DNA from: Alisma plantago-aquatica
Lineage: Eukaryota; Streptophyta; Magnoliopsida; Alismatales; Alismataceae
NCBI GenBank assembly: GCA_963693085.1
Contig: OY856414.1
Location: 261,668,001 to 261,732,000, forward strand
DNA: 64,000 bases
Direction: 5' to 3'
Under the pieces are notes generated by a model. That model was not told the origin of the DNA. It saw only the letters and a program-made list of their open reading frames with translations, and did no database searches. The position numbers were made by a program, and so were the translations under genes. Each line of letters begins with the position of its first letter. Position 1 is the stretch's first letter. Shown piece after piece: positions 25,659 to 38,037 of the stretch.

Positions 25659-28440
25659 TGTCACAGAACCGGAATCCTAGTCCCATGAACCAAATGTATA
25701 CCAAAGGCGAAATGCGGAAGCGTAAAGCTTAGCACACATGAACAGATAACAAGATAAAGGCACCAACATAGTCTCAACATTCAACAAATATAAATGATAC
25801 AAAATGCATTATATTCATAAATTCAGTTACATATTTCCAGAGTCACTTTGTACAAGTCTGCTCATGTATACTATATCTGGATCTTACAACAAGTACACCT
25901 ATCATAGCTCACCAAGCCCATCAACCTTCTAGCCATCTCTGAACCTAAAAACAATATACGAGAAATGGGTCAACACACGAGGTGTTGAGTATGGGGCAAA
26001 AAGATACACATATATATAAGATTTGCATAATTTTAAAAAGATTTCAAGATTAAACGAACCAGAATAAACATGTTAATTGTTTAACAAATGCAAAATCATA
26101 TTTTATGTCATTTCACTCCATTATACCAACAATATCAAGTATGTTTAAGGCCTTTGACCATCTTCCCGTCGGAAGGGTCTGTAAGGGTGCTCAAGCTTAG
26201 CTAACCCTTTTATACGAGAGGTACCTCAAGGCCGTAGCCAAGAGCTAACCCTTTATCAATCAATATTATAATGGAGTTCTATCTATATATGTGTTCAAGT
26301 TATAAAACTGACGAGGCAAACATCGAGTAACACATAGCAATACTACATGGCAATATTTGAGAAAATAGACAAACAAGCATACAATATATGTCTTTTCAAG
26401 CAAGAAAGTGGTAGTCATATAACTAGATAAGGCCCATACCTGATTCAGAGATTCAAAACCTAACATATCCTTCACCATCTAGCCACATGCCAAACCTGAT
26501 TAAGAACACGATTGCATATACACATTAGATTCTTATCATTAACCCTAATTATCTTCATTTTAGGGTTTTGGCCAAGGTGGGTTCCAAGGTTGGTTATAGT
26601 ACATCATATGATATTTACTGATCTAGAGGTCATCATGATGGTGTGGTTCAAGTTTCATGACATTCCGACGTTCCATGCATTATATATGACCTTATCAAGG
26701 TTTAGGTTACTCGTGTACAATTTAGGCCAAAAGGGCTCTCAATAGGGAAACAAAGTTCACCACCTTCAAGGCAAGGGATCCAAGCAAGAGAGAGTATAGA
26801 TCAGGAAATTAGTGACACAAGAGGTGTATTAAAAAATAGGTAGATGTCCCCTAGGTCAACGCATAGCATTTAAATCATGTAAGGCCATTCATTTACATAA
26901 TAGGGATACATTGATGTATTTAGGGCCATGTAGAGAAAACATAGATAAAAAGGGATATTGGGGATGGTTCTTATATCATGGAGCACACTAGTCTCTGATT
27001 TTAGAATTGATTAATCATTTGTGTCATTAGGGAAGAAGATTCACTTTAGTGGGGCTACTAACATCATTAAAATTCACAACATGGTCATGTATGTGCATAT
27101 AGGGTCACTTAAGAGACCTTGGGGTGATTTAGACCCTCAAGCATTTCAAAGATGCACAAAAGATGCTCACATAAAGATTGTGGGTGAACAAGGGAATCAA
27201 AGGTTCAATCATTATAAAGATCATGCATTCAACATGGTCAAAGCCGTCAAAAGTTACATATTTAACAAATCATTGGCAAACTAAGGGGTTTCAAGGGTTA
27301 AAACTCTGCCCAAGTTGTAGGTCTCGTCGAGATAATTGATTTGGTATATTGGATTATAACTTTTGGCCAAGGGAGATGGAAGTTATGGATTTTAGAACTT
27401 TTGATTAGGAACTATACTTATAAAGGAGGACATACCCATGTCATCTATTGACAACCATCCGTCGTTGGATCGTGGGACCTTGGTTGTCCTCCCTTCATCT
27501 AGCGATCAGTCTCCTACCGATCCTGGCCTCCAATTTTGAGTCGATGCGCTTGCTGGGCCGCTCACCCGCCACTTCCTCTCGTCCCTTCCCCCGATTTCTT
27601 GGTCGTGTGATGCCCTGTTTCCCGAACGGAATAGAGGAGACCTGCAGGGCGGCGCCCAGCCTTCCCAGGGGCCGATGCGCCCATGGCAGACCGCGGAGGA
27701 GTGGGTCGGAGGTCGGTGGGGGCTTCGTGATGGTTGGATAGGACTTTGGCGCTGAGGTCTCGCGGCTGACTATTGGCGTCTCACCATGGTGGTTGCGGGC
27801 GGAAGCAGCAAGAAGGCAGTAGGGACACCGGTGCAAGATGAAAAAGGCGGCAGAAAAAGATAGCTAGCAGCTGGGTCTATAAAAGGAGCAGGGAGTTAGG
27901 GTTTGGGTCATTAACTCCATTGAAACGTATCTCCTTTCCCGATTTGGCGAGGTAGAGTCTCTGCGATTGTGTTTCTTCCCCAAACGGGAAGGGGACGAAG
28001 GTGGGGTTCAAGCCAAGCGGTTGGGCCACGATCTAGTTGAGCCCATGTAGGGCCGGCCCAACTTAAGGCATAGAAAGGCAATTAGACCATGTCATCTTTC
28101 AAAGACTGTAACTTTGGATTCATAGCTCGGATCCGGGTGATTTTTCCATTGTTGGATCCAAAATCAAGCCCACTACAACATGGTACATGTTACAAAACCA
28201 AAAGATTATGGTGATGTGCTTCAAAAATTTTTTTATCAAAGATGGTGGTATGAAAAAAATAATGGTATTTAGTTCAAAAGTACAAATTGATGTCACATTT
28301 AGAAAAATGGAATATTGATGTGACTAATATGGAGTCTCCCAACCATCAAACCATGAAATTGAGATTGAATTGAGTAAGAGGTCAAATGATGAGAGAGAAA
28401 GGGTACAAGTTAGGAGAGAGAAAAAATATAGGTTGTCACA
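25659..28440. mobile_element. Solo LTR, 2,782 bp, with perfect 5-bp TSD
   Basis: Ends are TGTCACAGAACC and GGTTGTCACA (TG..CA). The 5-bp GTAGG is found exactly on both sides (25654-25658 and 28441-28445). No internal gag-pol and no second LTR exist, so this is most simply a solo LTR left after LTR-LTR recombination. A TATAAAAGG box at about 27877, in a GC-rich part, suggests plus orientation, but this is uncertain. Short ORFs inside (for example 27448-27741 and 27495-27836 on opposite strands) look like by-products of GC richness. Confidence 0.8.
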
Positions 28441-28960
28441 GTAGGTGAAGTCGCTTTGATCGTGCAATGGCTGAAAGGAGCCTAGAGATGACAAGAGTCA
28501 TGAGCAGATGCAAAGTAGACTGACATGCAGTTCACTGTGGGAGTACATGTGACATGAAAATCCGACCCCTCTAAGTTATAGCTAAGAGAGCTGAGTCCCC
28601 GATGCATGGGTTCTTTTGACATGGTTTGGTGGAGAAGGTTAAGTTTGACCTTACCCCTCAGGATAAAGTAATGTGTGATGATTTCCATGTGTCCAATTTA
28701 GAGCACTATGTGAGGTACCCCAACCATGTGTTGAGCAAAGAACCTAGTGAGCCCCAAGGGAGGCTGAAATGGCCTGAGTCACCTGTGTAGTTTATAGACT
28801 CCAGGATGAAAGAACTTAGAGGAAATAATATGTGATGATAAAGGTTCCTTGGAAGCTCCATGAGTACGGTAAAGCCACATAGGGACAGTTGATGGACATG
28901 GAAAAGTCTTATACTGAATTGTTTGTTTGCTTGATAGAATTTTGAGGACAAAATTCCTAT
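28441..28960 (+). pseudogene. Chromovirus 3' pol end with chromodomain remnant
   Basis: From about 28680 the sequence can be read, across stops and small shifts, as the end of a Tekay-type polyprotein: a VSNLxxYVxYPNHVL-like segment, then a region aligned by eye with the chromodomain (28790-28900), ending in FEDKIP at about 28940. It lies just before the polypurine tract, where chromoviruses keep this domain. It is non-functional. Confidence 0.65.
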
Positions 28961-28973
28961 AAGAGGGGAAGGA
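28961..28973 (+). other. Polypurine tract
   Basis: AAGAGGGGAAGGA directly precedes the TGTTACAACC start of the 3' LTR. This is the plus-strand primer site of the chromovirus. Confidence 0.85.
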
Positions 28974-29230
28974 TGTTACAACCCCAATTTTTGGGTTCAA
29001 TTGGTGAGAAATGTAATTTCTCATATTAAAGATAATTGAACAAATAATGATATAATTAGTTTTGAATAAATAGATTTCATTTATAATAGCCTTGATGATT
29101 GTGTTGCGGGATTTATTGGCTATTAGGCCCAATAACGAGGAAATTCAATTAATAAATGAATAATCGAGTTTTGAGAAAAGAATGAGATGGAAACCTCTAG
29201 AAGGCAAATTCAAAGAGGGATTTCATGCCT
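28974..29230 (+). mobile_element. 3' LTR of nested chromovirus, left portion
   Basis: The first 257 bp of the 3' LTR match 18498-18756 with scattered substitutions. It breaks after ATGCCT, where the CACTA transposon is inserted; the uninterrupted partner reads TTGCCTCTTGGG at 18749-18760. The LTR resumes at 39072. Confidence 0.95.
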
Positions 29231-29235
29231 CACTA

Positions 29236-29680
29236 GTACATAACCGACCTTTAGTGTCGGTTATTTAAGGCCTTTAGTGTCAGTTTCTAAGCGACACCTA
29301 TGTGGGCGATGCTAAAAGCCCAGTCGTTATGCGTCGGTTCAAAAACCGACGCCAAAACCCTTCGCGCGCCACCAAATATGCGCCAGCAGGGCACTATAGG
29401 CGTCGGTTATTAGATAAGAAACCGACGCCATATACCTTCGCGCCACAGAAGGGCGCCATCTTGGGCACTATCAGCGTCGGTTATTAGATAAGAACCGACG
29501 TCATATAAACCCCAACACGGCCGTACTGGCCAGCACGGCCGTGGTGTCTGGTCCGCTGCCACGGTCGTGCTAGCCAGCACAGCCATGGTGTTAAGGAAAT
29601 AGACGTCAGTTACTATTAGAAACCGACATTGTAACGATGTGGCATCAGTTTTATACAAATAACCGATGCCTATTTTTTGT
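29236..29680. repeat. Left subterminal repeats of the CACTA element
   Basis: Repeated inverted pairs of GCGTCGGTTNTT and AACCGACGCC occur at about 29245, 29332, 29399 and 29474, with a degenerate pair near 29604. Palindromic CACGGCCGTG-type motifs occupy 29515-29590. In En/Spm, arrays of this kind bind the accessory transposon protein; that role is inferred here. Confidence 0.85.
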
Positions 29681-30068
29681 TTTTTTTTTGTCAGTCTGCA
29701 GACCTGCTGTATGGCTGGTCGCAGGATGAGAAACCTGCAGTTCAGTTGTGAACTGCAGGTTTTACGACATCCATTGATATCAACCAAAAACAGGCCACAA
29801 ACCTGCAAAATTAACAACAAAAATATTCACACATTTAGCAATGCAACCTGCAGTTCTATTTGATTTTCACACATTTAGAAACATTCATGTAGCTAGAAAT
29901 ATGTAGTTCCATTCATTTTCACATTCACACATATAGAAACATTCATATAGCAACCAACAGTTTCATTCATTTTCACTCAGACACATGTAGAAACATCCAG
30001 ACATGTAGAAACATTCACACATATATTATAATTCAGAAATTCATTTACAAAATATCATTCTTTACTCA

Positions 30069-33000
30069 TTATTCGCTATCAACATCCCAATTATATCTTA
30101 AATCCCCCACTACTTGTATGGTTGTTGCCCATTCTTCTCTTACTTCATTTAATTCTCCCGTTGTATAGGGAGCATGTACATCTGGTAAGGCCGTTCCTGT
30201 AGTGTGGTCAGTTTTAAACACTTGTAAAGAGAATGATGTATATATATAATTAATGAGCTATAAATAAGATTGATATATTTCATATTATATATCTAATGAG
30301 ACTATATAATACCTCAGCAATACAATCGATGTCCATTGAGGCATATTTGATAATCATGTGCATAAATCGCATCACATAGTATCCACATGCCCATCCGTTG
30401 TCTTGTGTAACACACTATAAATTCAAACATACAAAATATTAAAAAATACAACTAATTAATCATTGTTCACATAAATAATATATACATATATTGCAGTCGG
30501 GAACTTACTTTCACGTTCTTCCAAATTATTGGCTGGTTCTTTTTCGTGGGGACCTTTCCTCCAGCCTTTTTGAACTCATCAAAACCCCTACATGTTAATG
30601 TAACACAGTACATTGCATAATTAAATAGTAATGTAATAACATATGTTAACGGATATGAAAATGAAATATTTCTCACCGGAATAATGCCATTTTCATTATG
30701 TGTCCATATTTTGTATTTGATTTACTCCCCTTAGGATCTAGATAATAGACAGTGAACGTCTCGGGGACAATAACCAGTAACTCCCAATGCATACCACTAG
30801 AGATAAAAAAGTTAAAAATTAATAACTCAAAATCCACAATAAAAATGTAATTTTCTTAAGTCCAAATTATAATAAGTAAAGTAAACTTACTCTACATTAA
30901 ATGGAGCCATTATCATCGTCTTCTTATTTTGAGCAAAAATTGTAAAAGCCTCACATCATTATTGTTGAACTGACGGAGGGTCTTTAGCTACTAGACTAAT
31001 TAAAGATGGAATCAAAAATCCTACATGTTCGAATGCAAAATCTGCACATATCGTGTCTAAGTAGCTGCAAAATATGTATTAATTATGCATGCATTAATAA
31101 ATAAGAAACCAGATCACCAAATCCTACACAAGGTATATGGATGTATAAAGAAGATCTCACCTTATCCATAGCTCTATCACAGATGTATTTAGCCAATCAT
31201 ATCGAAACAACTCCAAAATATCTTGTATAAATAGTTTGCTTTCGTATGATTGACCTGCAACATCTGAATCTATAGAAATAGTTATAGGGCAATTTATATC
31301 ATGTTCGCCTAACCATATTGTCATATCCCTATAGTTAGGACCTAACGGGATAGGTAGGTCCTGTGGAACCCAACTGGGGAATGTAGGAGGTGGAAGTGGA
31401 GGCCTAGATGATGTGGGTGTCTTCTTTTTAACATGTATATATATATATAATAATTTCAGATCAACTGACATCATATACACACACTAACAATTTAACGTAA
31501 TGTAAATTTACCATACAATTTCAGTAAAGATGACATCCGCTTTTAGCCACAATATCACTCCACCTTCTGCCTCACCAAGCGTTTCACAATCTGGGGGGCA
31601 TATGGCAATGGAAGATCCATCCACTTGGGGAATATATGTACCGGCACACGAATCCAACTAACTGGTAATGGAGACCCGTGAAACATTTTCCCTGGTAGGG
31701 ATGGGTAAGCCGACGCCTCTGCAACGACATATTCATTAACTTTTAGACGGCATGGCTTCAAACCCTACATATTTTTGTGTAAAGAATGTTATATACATAT
31801 ATACATATCATCTTTTTTTGAAACGACTACAATTTCATATATACATATCATCTTGAAAACATATCATCTTGAATTAAAAAAATAGTTACTATGTCATAAA
31901 AATACTTACAGTGGATTCGCTAGGTGATGGGTCTACAGGATTACTCCCAACCTCTACAGTAGGAGTAGAGCCTGCAGTAGGAGACACCATAGGTACTGTC
32001 TAGTAAGTGGCAGTCTGAGATGCCTGCCACTTTTTCATTTCTTCTTCGAGTTTCCTATCAAATAGCTTATCTACCTATACATGGATAAAAGAAACGTCAA
32101 ATTCTAATTATTGAATTCTCTTTTACAGTAACATCTACAAGGAAAAAATATGTTACCTCTTCTTGTGAAAGTCCCACTTTTGGGACATGTTTGCGCTGGG
32201 ATGGCCCAAAAAAAGCTTTGATGCCCACACCAGCGCCTGCAGCCCTAACACGTCCAGGATGCTCTGGTTTACCCAGAGAAACTTTCAATTCATCCCTTGT
32301 GCCCTCAGGGATGAACTTGCCTTGTTTCCTCAGCTCGTGCAGCTCCCGCTAATTGCCAAAACAAAAATTTGTAATTAAGTAAACACCACAAATAATCAAT
32401 ATTCGAACGATTGCTGTAAGAGTTGTATTTTACCATTTTTCCAGCTGCCTCAGCAGTTGCGGGCTTCCTTATTTCTCCCTTCTTATTTTGCCTCCCAGCT
32501 ATCCAGACATCATGGCGAGGCATAGGTGTGCTACCTATAGTGGAGGACTCCTGAGTAGCAGCAGACTGAGCAGTAGCCTCAGACTGTAGTCTTTGGTGAA
32601 TGCCTGCATACCCCTTTGGACCCATTGTGTGGTCATGCACATTCAGTGCACGCCTTGATCTTTGTGCCTCACTGAGGGCCTAGTTAGTATGCACATTAAT
32701 GATTTGGTTAGTAACAGTAAATGGTAATCTTGAATAGGTGAATACAACATATATTAATGAGATTGGGACTGACGCCTAATACCTTGAATTCATCAGTTTG
32801 TCTTGAAGCAACAAACGCGTCTCATTCTTCTTTGTCCAGGAAGTTCCGCTGTTCAGTGGATGTCTTCTTCCTCTTGTCAGCTTCTTTTATGTATTCTCGG
32901 GTGAGATTTGTCCTATAGTTCCTTAGGACTCTCCCACAGCATTGCATCACGCATTTACGATGCAGCTTTTCATCCAATTCAAATATACTCTGCAAATTAG

Positions 33001-33513
33001 AATTGCTATTAACTAGTATCCAAAAAAATTAGTAATCTACAAAATAGAATTGCAAATTAATAATAACTCACACATAAATACTTCCATATTACGTCTTTCT
33101 TCTCCTTAGAAACTTTATGCCAAGAATCTATCTTACAACCGTAATGGCTACAAGTAACATACCCAAGATATGAAACAAATGAATTGGGATTCACACCAGA
33201 TGCATTTCCTGCATTATCAAATTCCACAACAAGTTTGGGTCCATTGCCCTTTTGCACTATTAACTTCTTCATCATAGTGATGCCCCTTCTCTTGTCAACT
33301 TTTTGATGTTGCTGATCAAGTGTTTCAGATGGTACATGTGCATCATCAACCTAAAATTTGACAAAATAAACACATTTACAAGATATAACTATAAATGGAC
33401 ATATAGATATAAATATATGATACATTTTTAAAACTTACATTGTGAGGCGGCGCATTGATGTCCTCACCCTCACGGTAATCATCAGCACGGTCATCAGGAG
33501 AATGCTCAGCCAT
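30069..33513 (-). pseudogene. CACTA second gene: Ptta/En-Spm-like, DUF8039-like, Ulp1-type protease
   Basis: This multi-exon gene has its start ATG at 33513 and stop TAA at 30069. Exons can be traced by GT/AG borders at about 33513-33439, 33350-33072, 32992-32784, 32680-32434, 32350-32158, 32076-31910, 31767-31502, 31430-31162, 31065-30891, 30802-30677, 30593-30510, 30414-30314 and 30222-30069. Exons 2-5 resemble the plant Ptta/En-Spm transposase family, exon 7 a DUF8039-like segment, and exons 8-13 a Ulp1 (C48) cysteine protease. The catalytic residues are visible: His in MHWELLVI, Asp in YYLDP, and Gln and Cys in QDNGWACG. Damage includes TGG to TGA in exon 3, a TAG in exon 6, a frame slip at a run of six C (31593-31598) in exon 7 and a double stop in exon 9. 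The role in transposition is unknown; a SUMO-type protease activity is inferred from the family. Confidence 0.8.
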
Positions 33514-33520
33514 CTGAAAA

Positions 33521-33810
33521 TTCACATTCACATTGTAAAGTTCACATTGTAAAGTAATTCACATTGTAAAGTTCACATTATAAAGTAATTCACATTGTAA
33601 AATTCATATTGTAAAGTTCACATTCACATTGTAAAGTTCACATTGTAAAGCTCACATTGTAAAGTTTACATTCACATTGTAAAGTAATTCACATTGTAAA
33701 GCTCACATTGTAAAGTTCACATTCACATTGTAAAGTAATTCACATTGTAAAGTTCACATTATAAAGTAATTCACATTATAAAATTCACATTGTAAAGTTC
33801 ACATTCAGAA
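33521..33810. repeat. AT-rich minisatellite between the two CACTA genes
   Basis: TTCACATTGTAAAG repeats with ATTCACATTGTAAAGTA variants for about 290 bp in about 17 units. It lies just upstream of the second gene's ATG (33513) and downstream of the transposase stop (33844), so it would be in the leader or promoter of the second gene. Confidence 0.9.
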
Positions 33811-33843
33811 AAATAAAACATATAAAAAAATATAAACATGCCT

Positions 33844-36800
33844 CTAATATTGCAATTTTTTATCAATTAACAATCCTTCATTGTGATCTCCGCGCACATA
33901 CAAGTCATGATTAGCTTTAATATTTGCTGGTGTTGGCAACCCAACTGAGAATGGACTGGACTCATCATACTTATCATAGTAATGTTCTTCATCTATAGGA
34001 TCTTCAATGAACTATCTTTTACCATGAAGAACAACTGACCATTTCTCATTTGCAAGATCATCGATACAAAATACTTGTTTCGCATGTGATGCCAATATGA
34101 ATGGTTCATCCTTCTCGCCAATCTTTTCAAAGTTCACTAAAGTGAAATCCAATTCATCCACTATAACTCCTTTGGTGTTATCAACCCAATTACATTTGAA
34201 GAGCGTAATTCTGAAATCTATGTAGTCAAACTCCCATATGTCTTCAATGACATCGTAATATGACATTTTAGCTTCACGTGGACTCTTATCCTTTGCACTT
34301 GCAAAAAACATAGTCGATGCTTGAAGGGTGACCCCACTGTTTTAGATGACACTCTTATCATCTTGGCGCTTTGTGTAATATGTGAATCCATTAATGTCAT
34401 ACCCTTCATAAGATATAACAGTCAATTTTGGTTTAAAGGCGAGGCATTTGATAGTTTCAGTAATATCATCTGGTGTTTGAGATAGTTGATGTAAGACTTT
34501 ATTTTCAAACCACTTAATAAATGTCTTGTTATGCTCTCTAGCAAGCCACATTGTATTGGCTCGAGGATATTGTCTCTTGATGAAATTAGTATGTTCCTCG
34601 ATATAAACGTTCACTTCGTCCATGTTGTGTAAAATATACAGGTGACCTTGTTCCAACTGCTCATGGCTGATTACTTTCACATGTGATCCCTAAATTCCTT
34701 TGCCAAATTGCTCGTCAATATTCTTGTCATTATCAGGAGTGTCATTACCACTGAGAAAGTCATTGCAAAAATCCATAACCTCTCTCGCCATATAACCCTC
34801 GATAATACTCCCTTCAGGCCGATAACAGTTTCGAACATCACTTTTAAAAACGCTCATGTATCGTTCAAAGGGATACATCCAATGCAAGAAAATTGGTCCC
34901 AACATTTTCACTTCCCTAGTCAAGTGGACAACAAGATGTACCATGATATCAAAGAACAACAGAGGAAAATACATCTCAAGCTGACATAGGGTAACAACCA
35001 CTTCTCTTTGCAATTTATTGAGAGTATCAGGGTCAATAACTTTGTTGCACAGACTGTTGAAAAAGAAACAAAGTCTGGTGATTGCAAACCTTACATGCTT
35101 CGGCAATATAGATCTAATTGCCACAGACAATATTTGTTGCATTAGAGTGTGACAATCATGAGATTTAAGACCTATCAACTTCAGATCTTTCATTGATACC
35201 AATCTACGGATGTTGGATGAGTAACCCTGTGGCACCTTAACATTTACCAAACATTCACAAAAAGCTTTCTTCTCCTTTCTAGACAATGTGTAACAAGCGG
35301 GATATAAGTATGTTCTCTGATTTCCCATTTCACGAAATTCTGTTAATTCTGACCTTATTCCCATTTCACGTAGGTCCAGTCTGGATTTTATCCCATCTTT
35401 GGTCTTACCTGGTATATTCAACAAAGTACCAATGACACTATCACAGACATTTTTCTCAACGTGCATGACATCGATACAATGCCTGACTGTCAAAGAACTC
35501 CAATAAGGAAGATCCCAAAATATTGACTTCTTCTTAAATAAAGATTTTTCACTCCGTGTGGCCATAGTACATTGTGATCTCTTACCAAATTCATTGACAA
35601 AGTCTTTTACTCTTTCATAAACAACCTCCCCTGGTATAGGTTTAGGTGCACTCCGTTCCTCATTCAATCCATTGAATGCTTTGCGCTTCCTACGATACAG
35701 ATGAAATTTTGTAAGAAACCTTTGATGACCGAGATATACAGTCTTACCGCCATGTTTTAGTCTTGTTGAATCAGTAATCTCTTCACATATAGGACACGCT
35801 TTAGCTCCTTTGACACTATATCCAGACAAATTCCCATATACCAGAAAGTCATTAATAGTGCAAAACAACATAGCATGCAAACGAAATGTCTCTCTTCGTG
35901 AAGCATCATAGGTCATCACACCTTCACCCCTGAGTTTCTTTAAGTCATCAATTAGAGGTTCAAGATAAACATCGATGTCATTTCCAGGTTGTTTAGGACC
36001 CGATATCAACAACGACAACATTACGTACTTATTTTTCATACACAGCCAGGGAGGAAGATTGTATATAACAAGCATGACTGGCCAAGTGCTATGTTGGCTG
36101 CTCAATGTCCCGTACGGATTCATCCCATCTGTACAAAGCCCAAGTCTTAGATTCCTGACTTCTTCACCAAATTCAGGGTACAATAGATCAATCTTCTTCC
36201 ACTGTGGGGAATCAGACGTATGCCGTAGGATCCCATCATTATTTTTCTTAACATCTACATGTCACCTCAAATTCTTCGCATCTATCGGATTGGAAAACAA
36301 GCGTTAAAACCGTGATATTATAGGTAGATATCACATCACCTTGGCAGGAGAACCAGTTTTGGACTCCCCCGAAGTCGTCAATTTATACCATGACACACCA
36401 CATTTTGGACAATCTTTCAAATCCACATAGTCCTTTTGAAATAATACACAATCATTCGGGCATGCGTGTATCTTCTTGGCATCCATTCCCATTGGGCACA
36501 ACAATTTCTTTACCTGGTATGTTGAGATTGGCAGCTCGTTTCCTTCAGGAAGCATTTCTTTCAACAAAGTTAACAATGAAGTGAAGCTTTTGTCGCTCCA
36601 TCTATTGTTAGCTTTCATCTTATACAATCTCAACACAGCGCTAAGCTTTGTAAACTTAGTACAACCTGTGTATAATGATATCTCAGCATCATGCACAATG
36701 TTTCTAAAAATTGGAGGTGGATCGATGTGCTCTACCCCACAACTATCCAACATCGCATCAACGATGTCTACTGGAACTGGTTCATTCACATCTACGTCAT

Positions 36801-37098
36801 CTTAGGCAATTTCTTCTTCCACACAAGCACTGCTATCGACATCCACTGGTTTCGGGTTTGAAATCTCTCCATTCCAGTGCCATTCTGTATAGCCTTGTAT
36901 AATCCCGTTGCACATGACATGACTTTTGATTTCGTCACCAGTGCTGACTTTCAAGTTGTTACCGCAATGCCTACATGGACAGTAGAACCTATCTCCAGGT
37001 TTTTTCCTATGTTCCTTGGAAAATCTAATAAACTGGTCAAGACCAGAAATAAACTCTGGGGTGCAGCGATTGCGAATGGACATCCATGATCTATCCAT
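33844..37098 (-). pseudogene. TNPD-type CACTA transposase with in-frame stops
   Basis: This is the DDE-type transposase that cuts and moves En/Spm elements. From ATG at 37098 to TAG at 33846-33844 all homologous segments lie in a single frame of about 1,084 codons without a frameshift. Domains in order: transposase-associated N-terminus with a CPCRHC metal-binding motif (37098-36810), a CPKCG-containing link (36450-36400), the TNP2/Transposase_21 core (about 36330-35400, with GMNPYG, NLPPWLC and SGPKQPGNDIDVYL), a DUF4218-like region (35150-34750) and a DUF4216-like region (34310-34010). Interrupting stops lie at about 36801, 36330, two between 36330 and 36183, 34689, 34341 and 34011. Two of them replace a Trp expected in the family, TGG to TGA. 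It is inactive as it stands, but only by point changes. Confidence 0.92.
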
Positions 37099-37189
37099 TC
37101 TATGATCAAAGAGAAATCAAATATACATTACAACAAGATTAGGGTCTAGGGTTAACATATTAGAGTTTTTGCATGGTTAAAACTTTAGG

Positions 37190-37860
37190 CTAACAAATAC
37201 ATGTGTTGTCATTCTTATATATAATAAATGTGTACCACCTATCCCATTCTTGAACACCTAATCTCACTAGCAAGTGTATAATGTGTATTGGGTTTTCAAG
37301 AAAATTTCGGCATCATTTCCCCGCTGTTCTCTAAGTACATATGTACTTAGAGAACAAATGGGGAAATGTTGTCGAAATTTTCTTGAAAACCAAATACACA
37401 TTATACACTTACATCCTAAGTAAGATTAGGTGTTCAAGAACAGTCCCAAACTGGGAACTATCCAAAATTTACTCCTAATGAGTATATCTTGGACGGGTTT
37501 CTAGGCCAACAAATACATGTGATGTCATTCTTATATATAATAAATGTGTACCACCTATCCCATTCTTGAACACCTAATCTCGCTAGTAAGTGTATAATGT
37601 GTATTGGGTTTTCAAGAAAATTTTGGCAACATTTCCCTGTTGTTCTCTAAGTACATATGTACTTAGAGAACAAACGGGGAAATGCTACCAAAATTTTCTC
37701 GAAAACCCAATACACATTATACACTTACATCCTAAGTGAGATTAGGTGTTCAAGAACAGTCCCAAACCGGGGACTATCCAAAATTTACTCCTAATGAGTA
37801 AATCTTGGACAGGTTTCTAGGCCAACAAATACATGTGCTATCATTCTTATACCTAAAATC
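37190..37860. repeat. Tandem 317-bp repeat containing two long hairpins
   Basis: A unit beginning CCAACAAATACATGTG recurs at about 37191, 37508 and 37823 (the third is partial). Each full unit contains a near-perfect palindrome of about 193 bp: 37247-37440 and 37563-37755, both centred on the 30-bp palindrome built of GTTCTCTAAGTACAT and its complement (37326-37355 and 37642-37671). The units lie upstream of the transposase ATG, in its presumed leader or promoter, and would fold into long stem-loops if transcribed. Confidence 0.92.
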
Positions 37861-38037
37861 ATAGTTTCATCAATCATATCCTAAGTTTTGTGTAACATCA
37901 TTTAGTCATGCTTGTCAGTAAATAATAAATAGTAAATAAACCATGATTCCATATATCAAAGATTTGAACAGTAAGTCAACAACACCTACAACAACACAAA
38001 TACACGATTCAATTATGTTATAATGTATTAATTAGGG

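Noticed and set aside
27448..27836. Two opposing ORFs of about 100 codons
   Set aside because: They lie in the GC-rich centre of a solo LTR, overlap on opposite strands and show no recognisable domain.
33521..33810. CRISPR-like array
   Set aside because: Short AT-rich units without spacers of constant length, in a plant transposon; it is a minisatellite.
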